Source: Lunularia cruciata (Eukaryota > Streptophyta > Marchantiopsida > Lunulariales > Lunulariaceae). Taken from it: a DNA stretch of 64,000 nt. Each line of letters begins with the position of its first letter. The first letter of the stretch is position 1. The notes beneath the pieces were generated by a model. It did not search any database. It was not told where the DNA came from and was given only the letters and a program-made list of their open reading frames with translations. Shown piece by piece: positions 54,640 through 64,000 of this stretch. The stretch is taken from assembly GCA_948567375.1 (NCBI GenBank), contig OX419759.1, positions 56,831,493 through 56,895,492 on the forward strand, written 5' to 3'. The position numbers were made by a program, and so were the translations under genes.

Positions 54640-56815
54640 TCTAATAGTAATGTGTAAGCTAGAGCAAACCACATATGTCACAAAGTAGTAGGTTGTGTTC
54701 TTTCACAAGATGTTTGCAAGAGAAGTAGTGAATTGGGCAAAGTGCTTTCACTAGAGAGTAGGTCAGATGATTAATAATTTGAAAATGGGCATGCCACCCC
54801 ATTACTTCATATCCTTTGCAGCCTATTTCTATTTAGGATTGAACCTACTTATCTTGGAGGAGAAAGGAAGAATGGTGTCACAATTTCACCCCAATCTATG
54901 TTGAGTTGCAGATACAGATGAACAATATTTCATAAGGTGAGTCTATGAAGCAATGAACACTTCATCATGATGGGGCAAGAGAAGACAATGTTGGTGAGTA
55001 TCCCAAGGCTGAGGAAGCAAAGTAGACTCAAAGAAGGAATGTTGCCAGTTCAGCCATGAAAGACGAGGAGGCTAAACCTAAAGCAAGAGATGGTGGTGGT
55101 GAACCTATCATCAGGTGAAAAGTCAGAAGGAGAAGCTGATTCTAAGTGTGAACACTTGGGAGAAGAACAAGAGCTCACATTGCAAAGTAAAGACTCTAGC
55201 AGTGGGAGTGATGGAGAGCCCAAAGTCTAGCAATTGGTGGAAGAAGGGGCTGAAGAAGAAGATCAAGAATTCCATGCATAGATTGCATGCATGAAAGGAG
55301 GAGATAGCCAATATGTAGAGTTGGCTGACATGGATATTCTTGAGGAGCCAATCTTGGTGTTTCCAAGAGGTGCAATATCAAAGAGAAGGGGCTGAAGAAG
55401 AAGATCAAGAATTCCATGCAAAGATTGCATGCATGAAAGGAGGAGATAGCCAATATGTAGAGTTGGCTGACATGGATATTCTTGAGGAATGAGAAGAGGA
55501 GCCAGTCTTGGTGTTTCCAAGAGGTGCAATATCAAAGAGAAGTTTGCAGGTCGCAACCATAGGACCAAGTAAAGCCAAGGAAGAAGAAGAATGCTTAGAA
55601 GAGATAACTCTAAAGATACAAAGATCAAGACTTTGGAGTAAGGCACCAGCCAAAGAAGCAACTACCAAAGTCAAAGAAAGAAAAGATGATGCAGAAGAAT
55701 GCAATGGAGTAGAGTATTTGTTGAAGATTGTTTGTCCCTTGTTATTGCAGTTGTGGAAGAAGAAGGAGGATCTAAAGAAAGATTTTCTTGAAGTGAAGGA
55801 GGAGCTACAAGTAGTGAAGTACATGAATGAAGAAGTCTCAAAGTTAAAGAAGAAGTTAACCCAAGGAGAGGAAGAAGCCAAAGAACTTCAGGTTGATGTT
55901 GTTTGGAGGAAGAGCTTCAGTAATTTGCAAGAGAATTTTGTGAAGCATGGCAATGAACTTGAACAAGAAGTTGAAGGATTGAAGAATCAGAAGGCAACAA
56001 TCAAGAAGTTGAAGGGTGAATTTGCTAATGCGCAATTAGAGGTGGTACATTCAAAGGCAATGGTGGTTGTAATGGAGCAAGAGATGAAGAGCTTGAGAAA
56101 GGTTGCAGATGGAAAGGATTGGGCTTGGCTGTGTGAGCTGATAGATAGAAATCAAGAGGAGGAGAGGTTGCAAGGACTGATCAAAAGTTTGGAGACTCAA
56201 CTTTTTCAATATGGAGGAGAAAGTAGCACTAAAAGCCAAATTTGAGGATGAGTTGAAGATGTATCAAAATCAGTTAGAAGTAGAGTAGAGTGGAGTCATG
56301 AGAAGATAGTTCCGGAAAGGACATCAAACTCAATCAAAGAGGTCATTGGGAGGATGAAAGCAATGTTGAGTACTGAGGCCAAAGGGAAGTTGGAAGAAGC
56401 AAGGCTGCACAAGTTGAAGTTGTTAGTGCAAGAGATGAGGAGGAGGAAAGTGAAGGATGTTAATTTTCTTAAGAGAGAGTAGATAGGAAGATGTTAGAAG
56501 TAGGAGATAATGTAAGTCTCAGATTAGATTTAGTGAGATCCAAATAAGATGAGCTTTGGAGTAATGTGAAAGTAGGAACCCAATGCAAAGTAGTAGAGGT
56601 AGGGACAAAAGTGAATTTGGGTGAATTACCATAGGCATATGAAGAAGTTAGAATAAGGAAGGATAAGGTAGATAGTATAACCATGACTTTAATTTCAATT
56701 CAGACTAAAGATAGGATAAAAATAGAAGTTGTAGTTGAACTTGAAGTAGAGGAAGCAGTTGAAGGTAATTTGGGTGTAGAAGCCACATTAGAAGTAGACA
56801 TTGGATCGGATTAGT
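54640..56815 (+). pseudogene. U3 ORF of LTR-1 copy F
   Basis: The most readable copy. The N-terminal motif series is present in broken form (54640-54960). A tandem duplication (55249-55541) lies in the acidic linker. A 245-codon frame (55508-56245) is almost pure coiled coil: LLKIVCPLLLQLWKKKEDLK, VKEELQVVKYMNEEVSKLK, LEQEVEGLKNQKATIKKLK and VVVMEQEMKSLRKVADG. The tail to EVDIGSD (56815) is broken by stops at 56287 and 56480. Heptad hydrophobics are frequent and there are few Gly or Pro. The function is unknown. Confidence 0.62.
55249..55541 (+). repeat. Near-perfect tandem duplication in the copy F ORF, 142-bp unit
   Basis: The unit GCTGAAGAAGAAGATCAAG...ATATCAAAGAGAAG at 55249-55390 repeats at 55391-55541. 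The second copy has about 9 extra bases and keeps CATGCAAAG where the first has CATGCATAG, a stop. The high similarity makes this younger than most decay around it. Confidence 0.85.
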
Positions 56816-57525
56816 AATAATTTTGAGATTTGAAGAGGTAAATATGAAGAAGTGGAATGTCATTTTGGATCTACAGGTTGGTAAAGTAGCAATTAAAATG
56901 GTATATAGTAGATAATTGTTAGAGTGATCTACCTATTTAAAGGAAGCATTTGTAGTGTTGTATTTTATTCAATTTAGTTCAATATTATATTTTCAAAGTT
57001 GAGTAAAGCAAAGTGCTATAACTCAATGCTCATCATTTTAGCTTAATTTTGAGTATCAATTGTGAGTGTGTGGAGAAGTTTAAATTGCAAATTTGAGTAT
57101 TAGATGTTGGATTCTTAGTGGATAGCAATCAAAGCAATGCCTTGACAAATTGTTGAAGAATTGTAGAGTTGGTAGTGTTCTACATTGGTGAGTACAACTC
57201 TAGATTGATGCAAAGCAACTTGGACTAAGGAATTTGTGCCTTGAGTGGACGGGTGGAACTCAATTCCAAGGTGAAGTCATTTCATGGTGAAGTAGCCTTC
57301 TTCAAGAAAATAGAGAATCACAATCAAGATTGGTTTGGAAAGATTTGATGAATTTTGATTATGAGTGTTGTTAATTTGTGATTACATTGTGATTCAATGC
57401 TTTTTACTCTCTTCAAGAGGCTAAAGACACAACCAACAAGAACTATTTGTGCATTTTACTTTGTATTTGACCATTTTTGGCCAGTATCTCTATGGGAATG
57501 GATGATTACTTAATGCTTACCACAA

Positions 57526-57557
57526 AAGTGATACTTGGGGGTACCCAAGTATCACTT
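57526..57557. repeat. 14-bp perfect inverted repeat at the 3' end of copy F
   Basis: AAGTGATACTTGGG (57526-57539) and its reverse complement (57544-57557) are separated by GGTA. Other copies have only AAGTGATATTTGCCGGG followed by TTGTCACA, so this arm was duplicated in inverted orientation beside the LTR terminus. Confidence 0.85.
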
Positions 57558-57568
57558 CTGTTGTCACA

Positions 57569-58278
57569 AGCATGACCACTCATTTTTTCCTTTGTCCTAA
57601 AAAGACAATTAGCAATGTTGTTTATGATTTCCTCATTGCTATCAGCATGAGTAGGATTCTATGCATCATTACTAAAACTAGGTTTGCCTTCATGATTTAT
57701 GCTTGATCTACAAAGGTTATTCAAGGTACATAGAAAGCACAATGTGATTCAATTTTCTTACAAATGTTAACCTACCCATATGCAAAGAGGTGACCACATT
57801 GGCATCCACCAACCATGGGACTCCAAATAAGAGTGAAAACTATGGCAAAGCAAGAGTATCCATAATCAAATAGTGAATTGAAAAGGACTGCTCCTTGATG
57901 AAGGACCTTGGACAACAGTCTAAGAGGGAATATCTTCTCCAATCGGCCATTTGGAGAAGGGTAGAGGTCTTTCCTATACCCTTCAAGCCTAGTGTTTCCT
58001 TCACACCCTTGGTCATGATGTTCACCAAGGACCCTAAGTCAATGCAAAAATTTGGGATAACACTTCATTGGATGGCTACAAGAATCTTGAAGTTGTGAAC
58101 CTTTGTGTAGAACACATGAGGATCACCTGGAATTGTGTCAACCTCAACACTATGCAGGATACTTGTAGTTGGAGAGTGTAGTGTTGTTATGAGTTTGTGT
58201 TCCTATGCATGAGCACTCCTTGTTGGATCCTTGAAATGCACCATGGGCTATTTTTGCTATAGGAAATTTTGTGACTTC
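57569..58278 (-). pseudogene. Gag-protease region of an LTR-1-type element (downstream part)
   Basis: The minus frame contains PNFCIDLGSLVNIMTKG, a retropepsin site D-L-G-S like the IDLGSSVNVMT at 62550, then ADWRRYSLLDCC, KEQSFSIHYLIMDTLALP and FGVPWLVDANVV, the family protease end (compare LLIGRPWLYSAQVV). The upstream part of the same frame lies at 60455-60178, beyond a solo LTR with duplication CTTTG. It is cut at 57569 by LTR copy F. Confidence 0.72.
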
Positions 58279-58283
58279 CTTTG
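58279..58283 (+). other. Target-site duplication, left copy (CTTTG)
   Basis: CTTTG directly before the LTR start at 58284. The same 5 bp stand at 60173-60177 directly after its end. Confidence 0.88.
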
Positions 58284-59042
58284 TGTAGTATCCACATTTT
58301 TCATTTTGGACGAGTGTTGAAGAAGAAGTGTCTTGTTGAAACCAAATTGAAACCAAATGGAGAAGAAATGGGAGGAAAGTTGTGTTTTGATCAGGCCCAA
58401 GGAAGTAAACTTTATGTAAGATGAAGAAGGACTTGGATTGGATTGCACCCAAAGAAGCTTACTTTGTGTTAGAGAAAAAGGAAGAAGAAGGTTAGACACC
58501 AAAGGAGGGTTACTTTGCATCGAAATGGAGGTTACAAGTTTGGATTATTGTGGGGGCTATATCTTGGTGGACATGTCCAAATCAAGCGTGTTATATTTTG
58601 TTGGAAAAATCTCATTCAGGGCTTTCCATTGCCACCAAAATTGTAGAGTTTGGAGGTTTGTAGCAGAAGTTACAAGCATTTGAAGTTTTGGGAGTATATG
58701 TATAGAGTAGTTGAGTGTCTTTGGGTTCACAATACTTTGGGTCAATATACTTAGCCTTAAGATGAAGGTGACTACATCCAAGGTAGTAAGACCTTGGAGT
58801 GAAGTGAGTGTGACTTTGGGAGTCTTGCCAGTGGCATGAGAGGAAGTTAGAGCACAAAAAGAAGATATTTAGAATACCCATGACTTCAATTTCAGTTCTG
58901 ATTGAAGATAAGATAGAATTATAGGAGAAATAGTAGTAATGAATGAACCCAAAGTGCACGATCAGACATTATGTCTTTGGGTCAATTACATGAGTGATAA
59001 GGGGAAAGTGGGTTAAAAATTGAGTGCATAAATAGTGTACCC

Positions 59043-59375
59043 ATGCTTTCAATTACAATTCTTGATGGGGATATAGTAGAATTAGCAAAGGAATTGATAG
59101 TAGTGAAACCCAAAGTAGTAGGAGTAGGAGTAGGAGTAGGAGTAGGAGTACATATATCTTTGGAGTTGCCATTGGAGATCTCAGAGAAAGATGGGTTGCA
59201 AGATCAAGAGTTAAGAAGGCTACGTATGAGTTTAATTGTAGATTAGGAAGAAGAAGTAGTAGTAGAAATAGTGAAAGATTTAGTAGTTGGGAAACCCGAG
59301 GACAGAGTAGTATGTGAGGTTACATCAAGATCAGGTTTGGAGGCCGAGGAAGAGGTAGACATTGGATTGGAATAG
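59043..59375 (+). pseudogene. U3 ORF remnant of solo LTR copy G
   Basis: Frame with GDIVELAKELIVVKPK, a VG repeat from the GTAGGA microsatellite, HISLELPLEISEKDGLQDQE and, after stops, a tail ending EEEVDIGLE. It corresponds to the last third of the ORF in copies A, D and F. A partial repeat of the same segment seems to precede it at about 58860-59030. Confidence 0.55.
59116..59150 (+). repeat. (GTAGGA)n microsatellite
   Basis: About five units of GTAGGA within the ORF remnant, encoding alternating Val-Gly. Not present in the other LTR-1 copies. Confidence 0.85.
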
Positions 59376-60172
59376 TAACAATTTTGAGATTTGAAGAGGC
59401 ATATATGAAGAGGTGCATTGTCATTTTGGATCTGTAGGTAAGAAGAGTTGTTGCAAAACGGTATAGTTGTTAGTAATTGTTGAAGTGCTTTACTATTTAA
59501 AGGTGACATTTGCAATCATATGTTGTTCAATGCTCATCATTTCTGAGAATAGATAAAGGAAAGTGTTGTGAAGTAGTGCTCGTTGCTTGAGCTTAATATT
59601 GGGTATCAATATTGTGTTTGTGTTTGTGAGTGTGTGGAGAATTTTGAAGTGCAAGTCAATGTGTTTGTTGGATGTTGGATTCCGCAGCCTTGATCTTCAT
59701 TTTGTGTGTTTGATCTTGAGTGAAGTGCAGTCTGAGCAATGCCTTGACAGATCTGAGAGGAATTATAGTGTTGGTAGTATTTTGCATTTGTGAGTGTAGC
59801 GCATTGTTGATATGAAGCAATTTTGATCAAGGAAGTTGTGCCTTCAGTGGAGGGGTGGAACACAATTTTGAGGCAAAGTTCTTTTGCAATGAAGTGCTAT
59901 TTTTGGGAGAGATTGAATCATCACAATCAAGATTGTTTGGAAAGATTTGATGGAGTTGTGATTAAGTGTGACAAATGGTTGTGACAAGATTGCAAGTTAG
60001 TGCTTGTTACTCTCTTTTGGGTGTAGTTGCTACTCAAGAGATTAAAGACAAAATCAAGTAGAACTACTTGTTATTGTTTGCTTTGTATTTGACCAATTCT
60101 GAATAGTATCTCTACGGGAACAAACTTTACCTAATTGATTACTGCAAAAGTGATATTTGTTGGATTGTCACA

Positions 60173-60177
60173 CTTTG
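60173..60177 (+). other. Target-site duplication, right copy (CTTTG)
   Basis: Pairs with 58279-58283. Confidence 0.88.
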
Positions 60178-60455
60178 TTCTATAAGGGAACGTTTACAAA
60201 GTTGTTTGATAGTGATATTGGCTTTGAGGCTAGCAAGATCAACAAAAATATCATAGTCATGTATCATCACATTGGGTGGTTGTTTTGCTAGTATGTCAAA
60301 CATAGGAACTACAATTCTATACGTTTCCAGAGCAAGTTAAGAGGATGAACATGTAAAGGAGTTTCATCCCACATGGCTTCTTTATTTGCACTTTTGGAGG
60401 AATAACTCTTAAATTTAGAGTTGCTATTTGGATCAAGTTTACTGCATAAGTGTAA
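60178..60455 (-). pseudogene. Gag-protease region of an LTR-1-type element (upstream part)
   Basis: Minus frame with MIHDYDIFVDLASLKANITI and KQLCKRSLIEQ, aligning with DIVADLAAPNANVTLKQLW at 62334-62390. It continues in frame into 58278 past the solo LTR. Its right side is cut by the LTR start at 60461 of the next element. Confidence 0.62.
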
Positions 60456-60460
60456 GCACA

Positions 60461-60567
60461 TGTGGTACCCACATTTTTTGTTTTTTTTGAAATGGAGAAG
60501 AAGAAGTGTATAGAGAAGTTAGATTGCGCTTGTATGGCCAAAGAAGGCAAAGAAAAGAGTCCTTGGG
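60461..60567 (+). repeat. LTR-1 5' fragment joined to gag
   Basis: TGTGGTACCCACATTTTTTG and the next 85 bp follow copy C and D starts (AAGAAGGCAAAGAAAAGAGTCC). At about 60568 the sequence switches to gag. The rest of the LTR, primer-binding site and gag start are deleted, as at 47813. Confidence 0.65.
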
Positions 60568-60569
60568 AT

Positions 60570-63500
60570 GAAGACCTCAATTAATTCATCAAAGAATTCA
60601 CAATCATCTCCTTTGCTAACAAGGAGCATGACTTGGTGGATCAATTGCAAATTTTCCCAAGTCTACTCTGAAAGAAAGCTCTGAGTTGGTACACCCATTC
60701 GACCCAGAAGGGGTTTGTATCGGCAGATTGGGTGACCTTGAGAAACAACTTCCTGGAACAATTTTGAGAGGTTAACTACGATACGAGTGTCTTCATGGCA
60801 CTCAATGATTTAGACCAAGGCAAGAAGGAGAAGTTGAGAGACTACTCTGAGCGGTTCATGGCACTCTTGAACCAAGTTCCAAAGCAATCGGGGGTGGTGG
60901 GTTACTCCAATGCCCAAGCCATTACCCGGTTTTTGGGAGGACTTTCACCAGAGATTTGAATCTTTGCAAGGGAGAGGAACGTAACTTCCCTTGACAAGGT
61001 ACTCAAACATGTTGCTTGCTACAAGGCGGCCCATTCTCACTCTGCCAGGCACCGAAGAAATCGGGAGAAGAAAGGTAAGAAGCCTAGAAGGAGAGCCTCG
61101 TGCAGTACATCCCCTTCTTTGAAAGAATCCTCCACGTCTTTGAGCTCTTCTTTGGAATCTGAAGAAGAATCAAAGCCAAGATGAGTAAGAAGACATGGGG
61201 GTAAGAAACCAGTGACTCCTCCAGCAAAGAGTGTACATAAGGCGGATACCAAGCTGGATGCCCTCATCAAGGAGGTTTTGGATTTTAAGATCCAGATGAT
61301 TGGGGCTAAAGACAAGAGGAAGGCCCCAGCATTTGGCAGATCAAATGTATGGTGCACCGCATGTGGCAAGTTTGGCCATGCAAACACGGAATGCAATACT
61401 CGTAATGCATTCTCAATGCAGCAGATTGATTGGGTTCCGGGATGGAACCAAGACAAGGAAGAAGAGGCTTTGTACCAAACTCAAGAGGTACAGCCTCAAG
61501 TGAGCACATCGTATCAAGGTTCAAGGTTTGGACCAAGGGAGTATAACCCCAATGCTCCTCCATGAAGACCACCAATGTGCAACCAAAATTGACCTCAGAA
61601 TGTTGCACCCGGAGCCTGTTACAGTTGTGGCTCGATGGGACATTGGTCTCCAAACTGTCCGGAGCCAAGAAGGCAAATCGGGTATGTTCTCCTGTGCGGA
61701 AATTGCAAAGGATTGGGCCATACAGGCAACCAATGCCCTCACTTACCAAACCCAAAGCCACCTGTAATATATGTACAGACCCTTGTTGAGCGTGCAGTGA
61801 TTTAGGCAAAAGGGGATACTAATGTAAATTGCATCACGCTTGAGGAGGAGAGATCTCAAGAAGGGAGTCCGGCCTCAGAAGGGGAATAGCCGGACCTTGA
61901 AATTTTGAAGGTTGAGACACGCGCAAGTAAGAAGAAGCATGATCCCAAAGAACTGAGTACGACCTCGTCGTCTTCCAGAAAGGTGAAGAGACTACACCCA
62001 AAGGCAATTCTTTCTGCCAAGGAGAAAAAGATCCTCTCAAAAACCAAAGCTAAAGCATTGCAGAAAGAACTTAAGGAGGCATTACTCAGAACTTGGGAAC
62101 TGAGTTTGGAGGAGGAGACGAAGACAAAGCCTCCAATTTTTCCGGCGGACATCCAATCCGAAGTAAAGGGTCTGATCCAAGCCAAGGTGGGCCAACCCGA
62201 GGAACCTCAGGTTAAGGCCACTAGCAATCCCCTCACCATCTTAAAACATCCCAAAGTCAAAATGGAACATGGAGAGACTTTGAATCTGAAGCTGAAGGCG
62301 AAGACGGTCATATTGGGAAGAGTACCCCAATAAGATATTGTAGCGGATTTGGCAGCCCCAAATGCCAACGTTACATTAAAGCAATTGTGGGAAGACAATA
62401 AGCTGTACAAGATGCAGCTGAATTTGGCCCTTAAGAAGGTGAGGTCGATGTCAAAGAAGGACCTGCCCGCTATCTATCATATTGAACAAGAAGATTTGGG
62501 ATCTCCCAAGGTTGATGCGGAGATTGCAGGGTGCATGATCACATTGATACCCATTGATTTGGGTTCCAGTGTGAATGTCATGACCGAAGATACTGCAAAT
62601 CGACTGGGGTATCATATGTTTGAGCCAACACCCCGAGTTTTCAAATTTGCAGACCAAACCAGGAGACGGCCTTTGGGCATGCTATCAAACATTACCACGA
62701 TCATTGGAAGGGTGCCCTTCAAGTTGAATTACATTGTGTTGCAACCAATGACTAAGACTGGTTACCCTCTATTGATTGGAAGACCCTGGTTGTACAGTGC
62801 CCAAGTTGTGGTGGATTGGCATCAGTAGAAGTTACAATTCAAGGACATTTCATCCAAAGATCAGAAGCTGGTGACTGTGAGTTGGATGAAAGTTCCCCAT
62901 CTCGGGAAAACGAGTTTTTCTGAAGAGGAAGACAAATCCAAAGACAAAGTCCAAGTCAATTACTTGGAATGCTACGAGGTGGATGTCAAAGACGAAGATC
63001 CATATGACCTCGCCTTGTGAGAACTTGACTTGGAGGAAGGGGGTTTGATGGTAGCTTGCCTTGGGTTAAGCCGAGTAAGCCACGTTGAAGGAGTCATCAA
63101 CCCCGATGACTGTCAAGATGTTGTCTTGACTGAAGGGAAAATTTTAAAATTTTTGAAGACAGTCACTTTGGAGGAGTTGGCAGGATACACTGCCCTGCTC
63201 ATAGAATTCCAGGATGTATTTGCCTGGTCTATTGATCAAATGCCGGGTATTCCACAAGAATTTGGAGAACACCGGATTGATCTGGTTGAAGGTGCGGTTT
63301 TGGTTCGGCAAAGACAATACCGCTTGAACCCAAAGTACTCACTTTTGGTGAAAGATGAAATTGACAAGTACTTAGGGGCCAGAATCATCTTCCCTGTCTT
63401 AAGTAGTGAATGGGTCTCCCCCATTGTCATTGTACCGAAGAAGAAAACAAGGAAGATCCAAGTGTGCCAAGACTTCCATAAGTTGAACATAGTCACAAGG

Positions 63501-64000
63501 AAGGATCATCATCCCTTGCCTTTTACCGATACAATTCTAGACCAAGTAGCTAGTCACCCTTGTTATAGCTTTCTCGATGGATTTTTAGGGTACAATCAAG
63601 TATCCATTCGAGAAGAAGACAAGGATAAAACTACATTCACGACCGATTGGGGCACTTTTGCTTACAATCAAATGCCCTTTGGGTTGTGTAATGCTCTTGC
63701 TTCTTTCCAGCGGATGATGAATTCAATCTTCAAAGATTTCCTGTGCAAATTTGTGGAAGTCTTCATTGATGATTTTTGTGTGTTTGCCGCAAAGAGATGT
63801 ACATTTGGATTACCTTTGCCAAACTTTTGAAAGGTGTCGTTTTGCCGGCTTGTCATTACACCCAAAGAAATACTTCTTTGCAATGAAGGAGGGAATTCTT
63901 CTGGGGCATCGTGTGTCAAGCCGAGGTATTGAAGTCAATGTTGAGCAGGTTAAAGTAATCATAGCTTTGGAATCCCCAAAGAACATTCGGGAGCTGAGGG
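60570..64000 (+). pseudogene. Gag-protease-RT of an LTR-1-family Ty3/gypsy element (runs off window)
   Basis: One plus frame from 60570 to about 63787 with twelve stops (60582, 60669, 60765, 60957, 61182, 61563, 61590, 61803, 61887, 62331, 62826, 63018) and no frameshift until one inserted base near 63787. Gag: KALSWYTHSTQ and ITRFLGGLSPEI. Three CCHC knuckles: [43 protein letters not shown] long Lys/Glu-rich linker follows. Retropepsin: IDLGSSVNVMT, with YPLLIGRPWL. RT: SEWVSPIVIVPKKK, FLDGFLGYNQV, MPFGLCNALASFQ, FIDDFCVF. The first 200 codons of RT are much better preserved here than in the other copies. Non-functional because of the stops. Confidence 0.88.

Larger units (their letters stand above)
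54610..57568 (+). repeat. LTR-1 copy F, 5'-truncated (plus)
   Basis: Begins inside U3 at the position equivalent to 21290 (minus) and runs 2.96 kb to TTGTCACA at 57568. It has a CTATTTAAAGG box at 56933-56943. Its last 45 bp contain an extra inverted duplication (57526-57557). It ends against the minus-strand gag-protease of 57569-58278. Confidence 0.75.
58284..60172 (+). mobile_element. Solo LTR-1 (copy G) with intact target-site duplication
   Basis: Starts TGTAGTATCCACA (two changes from TGTGGTACCCACA) and ends TTGTCACA, 1889 bp, flanked by CTTTG on both sides. It sits inside a minus-strand gag-protease frame that stays open across the insertion point when the LTR and one duplication are disregarded. 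No gag or pol is inside, so it is a solo LTR. It is shorter than other copies because most of the N-terminal and central ORF is absent. TATTTAAAGG lies at 59493-59502. Confidence 0.92.

Noticed and set aside
59116-59150. VG-repeat protein motif
   Set aside because: It is a GTAGGA microsatellite inside a dead ORF, absent from the other copies.
1-64000. tRNA, rRNA, CRISPR, organelle or bacterial signatures
   Set aside because: None seen on reading both strands. Direct repeats present are tandem or LTR repeats, not spaced CRISPR repeats, and no operon-like gene packing exists. A tRNA search program was not available.

Overview
The window looks like heterochromatic nuclear DNA of a land plant with a large, retrotransposon-bloated genome. 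A conifer-like gymnosperm fits best, but that is inference. I recognise one ordinary host gene, an intronless germin-like protein (25423-26043, +) with its own TATA box, in an island of low-copy-looking DNA (about 23.5-28.5 kb). Almost everything else that can be read is Ty3/gypsy-type LTR retrotransposon sequence, mostly decayed and nested. There are no bacterial-style operons, CRISPR arrays, rRNA or tRNA genes that I can support.

Layout: 1-2.0 kb, end of a long LTR (family LTR-1, +). 2.1-4.4 kb, gag, primer-binding site and LTR of another element (-). 4.4-9.7 kb, unassigned decayed DNA plus a fragment with a VDKV...DVVVANP motif (-). 9.7-22.9 kb, a nest of three layers: an old ORF (ORF-a, -; 22942-22176 continuing at 11434-9690) is split by a solo LTR-1 (22170 to 11440, target-site duplication CAAGG on both sides), which is itself split by about 7.3 kb of purine-rich, internally repetitive DNA (13361-20669). 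23.0-23.5 kb, a second DVV.ANP fragment. 23.5-28.5 kb, the germin-like gene and an AT-rich tract. 28.5-34.0 kb, integrase tail, a second LTR type (LTR-2), an ORF-a copy split by an inverted pair of LTRs, and another LTR-2. 34.0-39.0 kb, two truncated pol regions (-) in tandem around one LTR-1. 39.0-46.35 kb, a nearly complete Ty3/gypsy element (element M, -) with both LTRs, gag, protease, RT, RNase H and integrase. 46.4-47.7 kb, gag-protease of another family (-). 47.8-53.06 kb, an LTR-1 element (+) with pol, polypurine tract and a full 2.9 kb 3' LTR. 53.06-57.57 kb, a head-to-head pair of LTR-1 copies. 57.57-60.46 kb, gag-protease (-) split by a solo LTR-1 with duplication CTTTG. 60.46-64 kb, gag-protease-RT (+) running off the window.

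The most interesting point is the LTR-1 family. Its boundaries are fixed from the sequence by two solo LTRs with perfect 5-bp duplications, two polypurine-tract/LTR junctions and one LTR/primer-binding-site junction. The LTRs are long (1.9-3.4 kb, TGTGGTACC...TTGTCACA), and their 5' two thirds, upstream of a conserved TATTTAA(A/G) box, carry a long charged coiled-coil ORF. This protein-coding region therefore appears to lie in U3 of the LTR. A related ORF (ORF-a) occurs elsewhere in the window outside LTR-1. I do not recognise its function.

Decay is dominated by nonsense changes. Where an undamaged paralogue is present in the window, the stops checked are CAG to TAG or (C)TGG to TAG, as expected from deamination at CHG-methylated cytosines.
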